Source: Corynebacterium sp. HMSC036D02 (GTDB taxonomy: Bacteria; Actinomycetota; Actinomycetes; Mycobacteriales; Mycobacteriaceae). Taken from it: 64,000 bases of DNA. Within the stretch, counting starts at the first letter, position 1. Each line of letters begins with the position of its first letter. A model generated the notes under the pieces. It saw only the letters and a list, made by a program, of their open reading frames with translations. It did no database searches and was not told the origin of the DNA. Positions 16,967 to 26,113 of this stretch are shown here, piece after piece. The DNA lies in NCBI RefSeq assembly GCF_001836165.1, contig NZ_KV827705.1:62385-126384 (forward strand), read 5' to 3'. The translations under genes and the position numbers were made by a program.

Positions 16967-17661
16967 GCCTCGAACTTATAGCCCAGGCCGCGCACCGTCA
17001 CGAGCTGCTGTGGGCGGGAAGGTTCGGCCTCAATCTTGGAGCGGAGGCGCTTGACGTGAACATCGAGGGTCTTGGTATCGCCCACATAATCCGCTCCCCA
17101 GATGCGGTCAATGAGTTGGCCGCGAGTCAGTACACGTCCGGCGTTGCGCAGTAGGTATTCGAGGAGGTCAAACTCCTTGAGCGGCATGGATACCGGCTCG
17201 CCGGCCACGAGAACGGTGTGGCGCTCCACATCCATGCGCACGCGGCCGCCTTCCAGGATTTGCTCGTCGGGCTCCTCCTCAGCGTGCTCGGAGGAGACAT
17301 CTTGGCCACGGCGCAGCACAGCGCGGATGCGGGCGATGAGCTCGCGGGAGGAATAAGGCTTAGTCACATAGTCATCCGCGCCGAGCTCCAGGCCCACAAC
17401 CTTGTCAATCTCCGAGTCGCGCGCGGTCACCATAATCACCGGCACAGAAGACGTCGTGCGCAATTGCTTGCAGACGTCCGTTCCAGACATTCCCGGCAGC
17501 ATGAGGTCCAGCAGGACGATGTCTACGTTATGTGCCGCAAACTGTTCGAGCGCGCTGGGCCCGTCGGGGGCAAGGAGAACGTCGAATCCCTCCTTTCGGA
17601 GGAGGAAGGCGAGGGGATCGGCCAGCGACTCTTCATCTTCAACGATGAGGATGGTGGTCAT
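16963..17661 (-). CDS. regX3: Response regulator RegX3 (OmpR family)
   Basis: 232 residues. The receiver domain (1-120) has acidic residues at VEDEE, the phospho-acceptor Asp in [13 protein letters not shown], and the conserved Lys in [11 protein letters not shown]. The C-terminal winged helix (about 135-230) ends RGLGYKFEA, typical of OmpR/PhoB. It pairs with SenX3 and, by family knowledge, responds to phosphate limitation in mycobacteria; in C. glutamicum the equivalent pair was named CgtSR2 as I recall. The start overlaps the senX3 stop by four bases. Confidence 0.9.
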   Translation of the reverse strand: MTTILIVEDEESLADPLAFLLRKEGFDVLLAPDGPSALEQFAAHNVDIVLLDLMLPGMSGTDVCKQLRTTSSVPVIMVTARDSEIDKVVGLELGADDYVTKPYSSRELIARIRAVLRRGQDVSSEHAEEEPDEQILEGGRVRMDVERHTVLVAGEPVSMPLKEFDLLEYLLRNAGRVLTRGQLIDRIWGADYVGDTKTLDVHVKRLRSKIEAEPSRPQQLVTVRGLGYKFEA

Positions 17662-18923
17662 TGCGCTTTATCCTTTCGACGAGCTGCTACACGCGCCACA
17701 GCGCGCTGCAAACCAGGGGCGGCAGAGCTGACGGCTCCGTCTTCTATATTATCCCGGTTAATAAGATTATCCGCTGGCTTCTCTTCGGCGTATATAGGGA
17801 GCTCGATAGTAAACGTCGAGCCAGTTCCGGGGCGTGACCACAGCTTGATATTGCCGCCGTGATTAGCCACGACGTGCTTCACAATGGCCAAGCCAAGGCC
17901 AGTCCCGCCGGTCTGCCTGGAGCGTGCCTTATCCACGCGGAAGAAGCGCTCAAATACCCGCTTCTGGTCTTCCGGAGCAATGCCGATGCCGCGGTCCGTG
18001 ACTCGGATGTGCACGACCTTCCCGCCGACGACCTTCTGCGTCACCGATACCGGAAGCTCATCCGGCGAATAGTGGATGGCGTTGGAGATCAAGTTTGAGA
18101 TCGCCGTAACCAGGAGGGATTTATCTCCCATGACGTGAACACCTGCGGATTCGCCGCGGGTGAGCTGGTTGTGGTGGGAATCGGCGGCGAGCTGGTTGCG
18201 GGTGATGGCCTCATCGATGACGTCATCGAGGTCAAGCGGCTCCATTTCTGGCAGCGCCTCCGCACCTTGCAGCTTGGACAGGGAAATGAGCTCGCTGACC
18301 ATCTCGGCCATGCGAGCGGCTTCCTTTTGCACCCTGCTGCCGAAGTACTCGACATGCTCGGGATCCCCCGTGTCTTCGAGGAGGGCCTCGGCTAACAGGG
18401 CGATGCCGCCGACTGGGGTCTTCAGTTCGTGCGACACGTTAGCCACGAAGTCACGGCGGGCAGATTCCATGCGCACCGATTCGGACTCGTCGGTGCCGTA
18501 GACGATGACGAAGCGATCGTCGTTCAGCGTCAGCGGCTGAACCACCGCGCGTACCTGAATCACGCGGTTACCCGTGCGCCGCTTGGGAATGGCAAGGTCC
18601 AGCGTTCGAGTCTCCTTATCGTCGAAGACCTCCTCCGCGACCTTCCAAATATCGGGGTTCACGGCACGGTCGTGCACCATCGACATTTGATGGGACGCAG
18701 GGTTGGAAAAGATGACCTCTTTGTCGCGCGAGAGCACCGTCATACCGGCCGGCGAGCCCGCCACGGCGAGATGCAGGACCTGGCTCACACTGGTGACCTG
18801 GTTGGCGTCCGCATCGCGGACGCGGCGGCGCTCCATGCGTTCACGGAACCGAGCCAGCACCGGAATGGCCAGACCACAGGCCACCACGCCGGCAAGAAAA
18901 GCTAAAACCAGTTCCACAATCAT
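17658..18923 (-). CDS. senX3: Sensor histidine kinase SenX3
   Basis: 421 residues. One membrane helix (residues about 2-25, ELVLAFLAGVVACGLAIPV) is followed by a PAS-like region (about 45-150). The dimerisation/phosphorylation domain carries His in DFVANVSHELKTPVGG. The ATP-binding domain has the N box (ISNLISNAIHYS), DRGIGI, and GTGLGLAIVK. With a single N-terminal helix it has essentially no extracellular sensor, so sensing is likely indirect, as proposed for SenX3. It is coupled to regX3. A terminator lies 17 bases upstream of its start, so the pair probably has a promoter very close to the ATG or depends on read-through from gpmA. Confidence 0.9.
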   Translation of the reverse strand: MIVELVLAFLAGVVACGLAIPVLARFRERMERRRVRDADANQVTSVSQVLHLAVAGSPAGMTVLSRDKEVIFSNPASHQMSMVHDRAVNPDIWKVAEEVFDDKETRTLDLAIPKRRTGNRVIQVRAVVQPLTLNDDRFVIVYGTDESESVRMESARRDFVANVSHELKTPVGGIALLAEALLEDTGDPEHVEYFGSRVQKEAARMAEMVSELISLSKLQGAEALPEMEPLDLDDVIDEAITRNQLAADSHHNQLTRGESAGVHVMGDKSLLVTAISNLISNAIHYSPDELPVSVTQKVVGGKVVHIRVTDRGIGIAPEDQKRVFERFFRVDKARSRQTGGTGLGLAIVKHVVANHGGNIKLWSRPGTGSTFTIELPIYAEEKPADNLINRDNIEDGAVSSAAPGLQRAVARVAARRKDKAQ

Positions 18924-18939
18924 TCACGCCCCTACAAAG

Positions 18940-18971
18940 AATCCCCAAGGAGTATATGCTCCCTGGGGATT
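18940..18971 (-). terminator. Terminator downstream of gpmA
   Basis: AATCCCCAAGGAG and CTCCCTGGGGATT form a 13-bp stem with one mismatch and a 6-base loop. On the minus strand it is followed by CTTTGT. It separates gpmA from senX3-regX3 in the same direction. Confidence 0.65.
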
Positions 18972-18998
18972 GTGCGCAGCACGCAGCTTGCTCGGTGT

Positions 18999-19748
18999 TT
19001 AGTTCTTTCCACCCTGAGCGGCCACGGCGGCAGCACCGGCAGCAGCAGCTTCCGGATCGAGGTAGGTGCCGCCCGGGTTCACCACGGAGCCGTCCTCGGT
19101 GATCTCGTAGACCAGCGGGATACCAGTTGGAATATTAAGGCCGGCAATCTCCTCATCGGAGATCTGATCCAGGTGCTTGACCAGCGCGCGCAGGGAGTTG
19201 CCGTGTGCGGCGATGAGAACGGTCTCACCCTTCTTGGCGCGCGGGAGGATCTCCTCCTCGAAATAAGGAACGAAGCGCTCGACGACATCCTTCAGGCACT
19301 CGGTACGCGGAACCTGATCCAGGTTGGCGTAGCGCGGGTCACCGGCCTGGGAGTACTCGGCGCCATCCTCCAGCTCCGGCGGCGGGGTGCCGTAAGAACG
19401 GCGCCATGCCATGAACTGCTCCTCACCGTACTTATCCTTGGTCTCTGCCTTGTTGAGGCCCTGCAGGGCGCCGTAGTGGCGCTCGTTGAGGCGCCAGTCG
19501 CGCACGACCGGGATCCAGTGGCGGTCCGCAGCGTTGAGCGCAATATTGGCGGTGCGGATGGCACGGCGCAGCAGGGAGGTGTAGACGATATTCGGCAAGA
19601 TGCCCTGTTCCTTGAGCAGCTCGCCGCCACGCTTGGCCTCGCCCTCACCCTTGGCGGTGAGGTTGACATCAACCCAACCGGTGAACTGGTTGGACTCGTT
19701 CCATTCGGACTGTCCGTGTCGAAGTAGAATCAGCTTTCCGTTACTCAT
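18999..19748 (-). CDS. gpmA: 2,3-bisphosphoglycerate-dependent phosphoglycerate mutase
   Basis: 249 residues from [17 protein letters not shown]; an ATG four codons earlier is open, but the chosen start matches the family N-terminus. It interconverts 3- and 2-phosphoglycerate in glycolysis. The RHGQSEWN motif holds the phosphorylated histidine; the second histidine is in [13 protein letters not shown], and [13 protein letters not shown] is also diagnostic. The C-terminus is a short Ala/Gly-rich tail. Position next to senX3-regX3 and mshA is conserved in mycolic-acid actinobacteria. Confidence 0.95.
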   Translation of the reverse strand: MSNGKLILLRHGQSEWNESNQFTGWVDVNLTAKGEGEAKRGGELLKEQGILPNIVYTSLLRRAIRTANIALNAADRHWIPVVRDWRLNERHYGALQGLNKAETKDKYGEEQFMAWRRSYGTPPPELEDGAEYSQAGDPRYANLDQVPRTECLKDVVERFVPYFEEEILPRAKKGETVLIAAHGNSLRALVKHLDQISDEEIAGLNIPTGIPLVYEITEDGSVVNPGGTYLDPEAAAAGAAAVAAQGGKN

Positions 19749-19837
19749 AAACACCAGCATGCCACGTTTTTCGGCGGCTCGCCTGTGAACCCGAGCACAT
19801 CACCCCTAAGTGTGGGTTTATGCCCATTTATGTGGGA

Positions 19838-21103
19838 TTAGTATCCGATTGCCCGGCGCGCATGACAGTCCGGAATCTCGATACTCATCGCATCGGCATA
19901 AATATTCTCCAGCTGGGTGGCGGCCGCTGCCCAACTGAACTGCTGGGCGTGATCGACGGCGGCTTCGCCCATGGCGATGCGGCGGGGGTCGTCGTCAAGC
20001 AACTGCTCTAGCGCGTCAGCCCAATCCTGCGCCGAATGGGAGTGAACGAGCAAGCCCGTGTCACCATCCGCGACGGCAATAGGCAAGCCGCCGACGGCCG
20101 CTGCCACCACGGGCGTTCCGGAGGCCTGCGCTTCCATGACTACCAGCCCGAAAGACTCGTTATAGCTGGGCACCGCGACGATATCCGCGGCTTGATAGAT
20201 GGCCACGAGCTCCTGCGGCGGGCGCGGGCTCAGGAAGCGCACGACGCGCTCCACCCCCAGCTCACGAGCGAGGTTGTGGTAGGCATCCGGCGAGGAATTC
20301 GCCCCAGAGGCACCGCCACAGATGATCACGCGCAGGCGACGATCCGGATCGCGCTCCATCAGCTCCGCGGCGGCGCGGATGAGCACGTCGGGGCCCTTGA
20401 ACTTTTGCAGGCGACCCACAAAGGCCACGACTTTGGTGTGCAGCGGGATGCCCAGCTGGCGGCGGGCGCGCTCCGTCATACGGTCTGTACCCGGGGTATA
20501 CAGCTCGGTATCTGCACCCGGGGAGACCACGACGATATTCTCCGGCGAGGCGTCGTAATGCTCGATCAGATCGCGGGTTTCCTGGGCGGTGTTGACCACC
20601 AGGATGTCGGCGTTATCCACCAGTTGCTGCTCGCAAATGCGGCGGGCTTCGGTTTCCGGGGTGTCATCGAGCGTGCGGTGCACGTTCTTCACCGCGGCCA
20701 GCGTGTGTGCGGTGTGGACAAGAGGGACGTCCCAAAGGTCACGCAGCAGCCAGCCCACCTGGCCGGAGAGCCAGTAGTGGGAGTGGATAACGTCATACTC
20801 CACCTCAAAACAGCGCGCGAAGTTGAAGATGCCGCCCGTGAACGCGGCCAGCTGCGTGGACAGTTCCTCCTTGCTGAGGCCTTCATAGGGTCCCGCCACA
20901 ATATTGATGACGCGCAGGCGCTCCTCGACGTCCACCACTTCCCCCTGACTGGGGCGCGTGGCGCGAGTGAAAATATCGACCTCTACGCCGAGGCGCGCGA
21001 GCTGGCGGGCAGTGTTAAGAACATAGACATTCATGCCGCCCGCGTCCCCGGAACCGGGCTGTTCAAGGGGCGAGGTGTGCATGGAAATCATCGCGATGCG
21101 CAT
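19838..21103 (-). CDS. mshA: D-inositol-3-phosphate glycosyltransferase (mycothiol synthesis)
   Basis: 421 residues, a GT-B fold glycosyltransferase of family 4. It transfers GlcNAc from UDP-GlcNAc to inositol 3-phosphate, the first step to mycothiol. The N-terminus [19 protein letters not shown] carries the glycine loop typical of MshA, and the C-terminal half has the EX7E-like stretch [14 protein letters not shown]. Length fits the family. Divergent from fadD with about 76 bases between the starts. Confidence 0.94.
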   Translation of the reverse strand: MRIAMISMHTSPLEQPGSGDAGGMNVYVLNTARQLARLGVEVDIFTRATRPSQGEVVDVEERLRVINIVAGPYEGLSKEELSTQLAAFTGGIFNFARCFEVEYDVIHSHYWLSGQVGWLLRDLWDVPLVHTAHTLAAVKNVHRTLDDTPETEARRICEQQLVDNADILVVNTAQETRDLIEHYDASPENIVVVSPGADTELYTPGTDRMTERARRQLGIPLHTKVVAFVGRLQKFKGPDVLIRAAAELMERDPDRRLRVIICGGASGANSSPDAYHNLARELGVERVVRFLSPRPPQELVAIYQAADIVAVPSYNESFGLVVMEAQASGTPVVAAAVGGLPIAVADGDTGLLVHSHSAQDWADALEQLLDDDPRRIAMGEAAVDHAQQFSWAAAATQLENIYADAMSIEIPDCHARRAIGY

Positions 21104-21135
21104 AATTTTCCAGTGTATCCCGAAACGAGCCGCGT

Positions 21136-21141
21136 TATACT
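21136..21141 (+). promoter_or_regulatory. -10 box of the first fadD gene
   Basis: TATACT in the context GTTATACTG, 39 bases before the ATG. The same nonamer occurs upstream of the second fadD gene at 23032-23040, so the two tandem genes appear to keep similar core promoters. Confidence 0.55.
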
Positions 21142-21179
21142 GGCCCGTACCTCAACCTACGCGACCGAAAGGTGAATCG

Positions 21180-22892
21180 ATGTCGGCATACGAGTCCAAG
21201 GCGTGGCTCCAGTACTACCCGGAGTGGACCCCGCACAGCTTGGAGTACGGGGACACCACGCTTCTCGACGTTTACGACAACAACCTCGCGCTCCACCCCG
21301 ACAAGCCGGCAACCTACTTCTTCGGCCGCACGCAGACCTATGCCGAGTTGGACAAGCAGGTTCGCCGCGCAGCCGCCGGCCTTCGCGCCTTCGGCGTGCG
21401 CCCGGGAGACCGCGTTGCCATCGTCGCCCCCAACTGCCCGCAGTTCATCTCTGCTTTCTGGGCCGTGCTTAAGCTGGGCGCCATCGCGGTGCTGCACAAC
21501 CCGCTCTACACCGCTCACGAGCTGGAGGGTCTGTTTAAGAACCACGGCGCGCGAATCGCCATCGCGTGGGATAAGACGGCCTCCACGTTGGAGAAGCTGC
21601 GCCCGACGACCTCCCTGGAGACCGTCGTCTCCATCAACATGATCAACGCGATGCCGACTCCGCAGCGCCTGGCCCTGCGCCTGCCTATTCCGCCGTTGAA
21701 GTCCAAGCGCGATCAGCTCACCGCCCCAGCTCCGAATACGGTGCCGTGGGAATCCCTCGTGGGCAACGCGATCGGTGGCGATGGTTCCGATGTCATCACC
21801 CCGGAGGAAGTCACCAAGGACACCACCGCGCTCATCCTGTACACCTCCGGCACCACCGGCAGCCCCAAGGGCGCGGAGCTGACCCACGGCAACCTCTTCT
21901 CCAATATCTTGATGGGCAAGCACTGGGTACCGGGCCTGGGCGATTCCCCTGAGCGCATGCTCGCCGCACTCCCCTTCTTCCACGCCTACGGCCTGACCAT
22001 GAATGCCCTCTTGGCTCCGCTCATCGCCAGCGAGCTGGTTCTGCTTCCGAGCCCGCAGATGCCGCTCATCATGGACCTGATGAAGAAGCACACCCCGACC
22101 TGGGTGCCGGGCGTGCCAACTCTGTACGAGCGCATCGTGGCGAAGGCGGAAGAAAACGACGTCTCCCTCGACGGCGTGCGCGCGGCTTTCTCCGGCGCGT
22201 CCACCCTGCCAGTCAATACCGTGGAGAAGTGGGAGAAGTACACCGGCGGCATGCTCGTGGAGGGCTATGGCCTTACGGAGTGCTCGCCGATTATCGTGGG
22301 CAACCCCATGAACGATGATCGCCGCCCCGGCTACGTGGGATTCCCTTTCCCGGACACGGAGATTCGCATCGCTAACCCGGATAACCTGGATGAAACCATG
22401 CCCGATGGCCAGGAGGGCGAAGTTCTCGCCCGCGGCCCACAGGTTTTCAAGGGTTACTTCGGCGATGAGGAAGCCACTAAGAAGGCCTTCCACAATGGCT
22501 GGTTCCGTACGGGTGATATGGGCGTGATGGAAGAGGACGGTTTCATCCGTCTGGTCAGCCGCATCAAGGAAATCATCATCACCGGCGGCTTCAACGTCTA
22601 CCCGGGCGAGGTTGAGGAAACGTTGCTGGACCACCCAGACGTCGCGGAGGCCGCCGTTGTGGGCCGCCCGCGTTCGGACGGCTCCGAGGACGTCGTGGCC
22701 TGCATCGTGCTGAACGACGGCGCCGCGCTCGACCCCGAGGGCCTCAAGGACTACTGCCGCGAGCGCCTGACCCGCTACAAGGTGCCGCGCACCTTCTACC
22801 ACTTTGAGAAGCTGGCCACCGACCAGCTGGGCAAGATTCGTCGCCGCGAAGTACAGGCGGATCTGCTCGAGCGCCTGAACGCGGAGAAGTAA
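21180..22892 (+). CDS. fadD: Long-chain fatty acid-CoA ligase, tandem copy 1
   Basis: 570 residues from ATG 21180, with GAAAGGTGA just upstream; the frame is open further back but that would overlap mshA. It is an AMP-forming acyl-CoA or acyl-AMP synthetase. The ATP/AMP motif LILYTSGTTGSPKGAE (about residues 217-232), YGLTECSPI, GWFRTGDMG and the C-terminal lysine region QLGKIRRREV are all present. It precedes a close paralogue, with a terminator between them. In this setting it probably activates free fatty acids for phospholipid or mycolate metabolism. The exact chain length is not visible in the sequence. Confidence 0.9.
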   Translation: MSAYESKAWLQYYPEWTPHSLEYGDTTLLDVYDNNLALHPDKPATYFFGRTQTYAELDKQVRRAAAGLRAFGVRPGDRVAIVAPNCPQFISAFWAVLKLGAIAVLHNPLYTAHELEGLFKNHGARIAIAWDKTASTLEKLRPTTSLETVVSINMINAMPTPQRLALRLPIPPLKSKRDQLTAPAPNTVPWESLVGNAIGGDGSDVITPEEVTKDTTALILYTSGTTGSPKGAELTHGNLFSNILMGKHWVPGLGDSPERMLAALPFFHAYGLTMNALLAPLIASELVLLPSPQMPLIMDLMKKHTPTWVPGVPTLYERIVAKAEENDVSLDGVRAAFSGASTLPVNTVEKWEKYTGGMLVEGYGLTECSPIIVGNPMNDDRRPGYVGFPFPDTEIRIANPDNLDETMPDGQEGEVLARGPQVFKGYFGDEEATKKAFHNGWFRTGDMGVMEEDGFIRLVSRIKEIIITGGFNVYPGEVEETLLDHPDVAEAAVVGRPRSDGSEDVVACIVLNDGAALDPEGLKDYCRERLTRYKVPRTFYHFEKLATDQLGKIRRREVQADLLERLNAEK

Positions 22893-22910
22893 GCAGAGAG
22901 ATAGCACTCC

Positions 22911-22959
22911 ATAACCCCGGAGCGATCCCTGCGTGATAGACGCACATCGCCGGGGTTAT
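22911..22959 (+). terminator. Terminator between the two fadD genes
   Basis: ATAACCCCGG pairs with CCGGGGTTAT; within the loop GCGAT/ATCGC and GCGT/ACGC extend the structure to a long imperfect stem, followed by TGATTTATG. It shows that the second fadD is not simply co-transcribed with the first. Confidence 0.75.
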
Positions 22960-23033
22960 TGATTTATGTCGAAAAGATTTCGTTACTTTAAGCAACTTTG
23001 CTAAGATTTTCGAGACTTCTGTCACAGATTGGT

Positions 23034-23039
23034 TATACT
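23034..23039 (+). promoter_or_regulatory. -10 box of the second fadD gene
   Basis: TATACT preceded by GGT, 44 bases before the ATG at 23083, in an AT-rich stretch (22960-23060). No clear -35 hexamer. An AAGGAG ribosome binding site follows at about 23069-23074. Confidence 0.6.
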
Positions 23040-23082
23040 GTTCCCAACATAACAAGTTTGACCACCTAAGGAGTTCGCGAAG

Positions 23083-24822
23083 ATGACCGGATCCCCTGCC
23101 CAGGCCCCCTCCGCCTTTGAGACGAAAGCCTGGCTCCAGTATTACCCTGAGTGGACTAAACCCAATCTGGATTACGGCACCGAAACGCTTCTGGACTCCT
23201 ACCGAGAAACCGTGGAGGAATTCGGCGAAAGACCCGCCACGTGGTTCTTTGGCCACCAGATGACCTACCGCGAACTCGATACCCACGTGCGCGCCGCCGC
23301 GGCGGGTCTCAAGGCCTTCGGCATCCGTCCCGGCGATCGCGTCGCCGTGGCGCTGCCCAACTGCCCCCAGCACGTGGCGGTCTTCTACGCCATCTTAAAG
23401 TTGGGGGCGACCGTCGTGGAGCATAACCCGCTCTACACCGCGGCTGAGCTCGAGCCCCTCTTCCAGGATCACGCCGCCCGCGTTGCCGTGGTCTGGGATA
23501 AGGCGAGCCCGGTCTTCGAGGAGTTGCGTGATTCCACGCCGCTCGAAACGATCGTCACGGTCAACATGATTGAGGCCATGCCGCGCCCCAAGCAGCTACT
23601 GCTTCGCTTGCCGCTTCCCATCATCAAGGACAAGCGGGCCGAGCTTTCAGTTCCCGCCCCCAACACCGTTCCGTGGAACGTGCTCACTGGGCGCGCCATC
23701 GGCGGGCAGGGCCAGAAGCTCGAAGATGCCAAGGTCAACCGCGAAGATACCGCGCTAATCCTGTACACCTCCGGAACCACCGGCAGGCCCAAGGGTGCGG
23801 AGCTGACCCACTCCAACCTGTATTGCAACATGAAGATGGCGGAAGCGTGGGTGCCCGAATTGGGCAAGAAGCCCGAGCGCATGCTCGCCGCCCTCCCCCT
23901 CTTCCACGTCTATGGCCTCACCCTCATCGCCGCCCTCGGCGTACACATTGGCGGCGAGCTGGTCCTCACCCCAGCGCCTAAGGTGCCGCTGCTCCTCGAC
24001 ATCATGAAGAAGCGCCTCCCCACCTGGATGCCGGGCGTGCCCACGATCTATTCCAAGGTTATGGAGGCGGCCAAGGAACAGAACATCGATCTCGACGGCA
24101 TCGGGAACAGCCTCTCGGGTGCAGCAGCGCTACCGGCAGACATCGTGGAGGAATGGGAGACGCTGACCGGCGGCCTACTCGTGGAGGGCTATGGACTCAC
24201 GGAAACCTCGCCGATCGTAGCCGCGAACCCGCTCAACAAGAACCGCCGCCCCGGCTATATCGGTATCCCCTTCCCGGATACCGAGGTGCGCATCGGCAAC
24301 CCAGACAATCTCAGCGAGACCCAGCCGGATGGCACCGCGGGCGAGCTTCTCGTACGCGGCCCGCAGGTGTTCAAGGGTTATTTCAACATGCCGGAGGCCA
24401 CCGAGCAGTCCTTCCACGAAGGGTGGTACCGCACGGGTGACATGGCGATCATGGAATCCGATGGCTTCATCAAGATCGTCTCCCGTATCAAAGAGATGAT
24501 CATTACCGGCGGCTTCAATGTGTACCCGGCCGAGGTGGAAGACGTTATCCGCCAGCACCCGGATGTCACCAACGTGGCCATCGTCGGCCGCCCGCGCGCG
24601 GATGGCTCCGAGGATGTCGTGGCCTGCATCATCCTGGAGGATGGCGCGGTGCTCGATCCGGAGGGTCTCAAGGACTACTGCCGCGAGCGCCTGACCCGCT
24701 ACAAGGTGCCGCGCACCTTCTACCACTTCGAGCACCTAGCCTCCGACCAGCTGGGCAAGGTCCGCCGCCGCGAAGTGCAGAAGGACCTGCTGAAACTGCT
24801 CGGCGAAGAGGCTCCTGCCTAA
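23083..24822 (+). CDS. fadD: Long-chain fatty acid-CoA ligase, tandem copy 2
   Basis: 579 residues with a strong AAGGAG site and its own promoter. The motifs are as in copy 1: LILYTSGTTGRPKGAE, YGLTETSPI, GWYRTGDMA and QLGKVRRREV. The two proteins are similar from the opening KAWLQYYPEWT to the end. A 62-base stretch is identical at the DNA level, including silent sites, near the 3' end (22743-22804 and 24667-24728), which suggests gene conversion. The stop overlaps the end of the convergent YbjN-like gene by four bases. Confidence 0.9.
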   Translation: MTGSPAQAPSAFETKAWLQYYPEWTKPNLDYGTETLLDSYRETVEEFGERPATWFFGHQMTYRELDTHVRAAAAGLKAFGIRPGDRVAVALPNCPQHVAVFYAILKLGATVVEHNPLYTAAELEPLFQDHAARVAVVWDKASPVFEELRDSTPLETIVTVNMIEAMPRPKQLLLRLPLPIIKDKRAELSVPAPNTVPWNVLTGRAIGGQGQKLEDAKVNREDTALILYTSGTTGRPKGAELTHSNLYCNMKMAEAWVPELGKKPERMLAALPLFHVYGLTLIAALGVHIGGELVLTPAPKVPLLLDIMKKRLPTWMPGVPTIYSKVMEAAKEQNIDLDGIGNSLSGAAALPADIVEEWETLTGGLLVEGYGLTETSPIVAANPLNKNRRPGYIGIPFPDTEVRIGNPDNLSETQPDGTAGELLVRGPQVFKGYFNMPEATEQSFHEGWYRTGDMAIMESDGFIKIVSRIKEMIITGGFNVYPAEVEDVIRQHPDVTNVAIVGRPRADGSEDVVACIILEDGAVLDPEGLKDYCRERLTRYKVPRTFYHFEHLASDQLGKVRRREVQKDLLKLLGEEAPA

Positions 24823-25817
24823 GCCGCGCGGTCCATATAGCGCATCACGCGCGTGGGGTTGAAGGTTCGGTAGAACTCTTCACCAGCACCGACAAGCTGG
24901 CTCACCAACGTGCTAAGCTGCCAATCCAGCTGCTCATCGGTGTAGCCCCACTTCGTGGGAATGCGGGCCGTGGTCACCAGGACGAGGTCCTGCTCTTCGG
25001 CGCCATCGAGGTTCACCGCCTCAATGCGCGCGGAGTAAACATACTGATTGTCATTCATAAACTCGGCCCAGCGCACGAGCGCATCAAGGTCGCACACACA
25101 ACGGCCGGAGGGCGTGACGAGGCTGAGCTCAATGCCCCCGGAGCCATCACGAGCGGTTTCAATAGTGATCGCGTGTTCATTAATAAGGATGCTCACGGCT
25201 CCATTCCGGTGGTCCACCACGTGAACGGGCGTGCCGATCATCGCCAGGCGCGTAGCTCGCTCGTGGACCCGCCACATCCCCACTACTGAAACACCATAAG
25301 CTTCACTGAAATAGTGGGGAGAGACCGGCTTGATCCCGGCCCCTTTGCGCGGCTTCGAGGGATGCTCCGGAAACTGCTCATCCAGGCGCGCGAAGACCGC
25401 CGACATTTCTGCCGCATAGCCCGCAATAATGCTTTTGAGCTGAGCATTCGTGGCCGTCGACGGCAGATAAGGCGGTGCGAAGATCCGCAGGTGGGTATGC
25501 ATAGCGGAGCTTCCACAGGACTCGGCCACGAGGCTGCCGGAGATCCCGCCGCCGTTGAGATCGTTGACCTCCATGCGCAAAGGCTGCCGGTCTGGGTCGA
25601 AGCACACCGCGCCACCCCAATACCCGAGCACGCAGAGGCCGCCCATCTCCTCGTTGACGTCGACGCTTAAGAATCCGCCGGCGATTTTGATGGTGGGCAA
25701 GCCGGTGGAGGAATCTTCCTCCAGCTTTCCGGCCAGCTTGGTCATGGTTTTGATAACTCGGCTTTTGCTAATCCGAGCCGGTGTCTTGGTTGTTTTCTTA
25801 GTTGCTGATTGAGACAT
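24819..25817 (-). CDS. YbjN-like two-domain protein
   Basis: 332 residues. The N-terminal 30 residues are basic and rich in Ser, Thr and Lys. Two repeats of a type III secretion chaperone-like fold seem to follow (about 40-165 and 185-330), each ending in a long helix (the second: DEQLDWQLSTLVSQLVGAGEEF). This matches YbjN-domain proteins, common in actinobacteria and usually of unknown function; one lies near mshA and gpm1 in Mycobacterium (from memory). No catalytic motif is seen. The ATG at 25817 is 296 bases from the FAS-I start, divergent from it. The family call is moderate. Confidence 0.55.
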   Translation of the reverse strand: MSQSATKKTTKTPARISKSRVIKTMTKLAGKLEEDSSTGLPTIKIAGGFLSVDVNEEMGGLCVLGYWGGAVCFDPDRQPLRMEVNDLNGGGISGSLVAESCGSSAMHTHLRIFAPPYLPSTATNAQLKSIIAGYAAEMSAVFARLDEQFPEHPSKPRKGAGIKPVSPHYFSEAYGVSVVGMWRVHERATRLAMIGTPVHVVDHRNGAVSILINEHAITIETARDGSGGIELSLVTPSGRCVCDLDALVRWAEFMNDNQYVYSARIEAVNLDGAEEQDLVLVTTARIPTKWGYTDEQLDWQLSTLVSQLVGAGEEFYRTFNPTRVMRYMDRAA

Positions 25818-25965
25818 AGTCCCCCCTTATTTTTCTTTTTCCTGCTGCGCGAGCCGATGCTGAGCCACCCCTGCTCCTCCCCGAGCCGTTGCAGTGAGGC
25901 CAAGAATACAAAAGGTTGCGCAATTTCGCGCGGCTGGACCCTAAAGAGTGCACCCGCGCCCAAAC

Positions 25966-25981
25966 GTGAGAAAAACCTCAC
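25966..25981. promoter_or_regulatory. Palindrome upstream of the FAS-I gene
   Basis: GTGAG, six bases, CTCAC, about 130 bases before the FAS-I start in the 296-base divergent region 25818-26113. It resembles an operator, but the spacing differs by two from the CRP/GlxR pattern (GTGA-N6-TCAC). A fatty-acid-responsive repressor such as FasR would be plausible; I cannot recall its site well enough to call it. The rest of the region shows no clear -35/-10 pair. Confidence 0.35.
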
Positions 25982-26113
25982 ATTTTCCGCGCGGGAGGCC
26001 GCTTTGCGCGAAAGCTTCGACTACGGTGGCACATCATGATTGTTCTGTAGGGCTAACTAATTCTGCCCGCAGCTCTTCATAAAACCGTTCCCCATCAGCT
26101 CAAAAGAGGAAAG

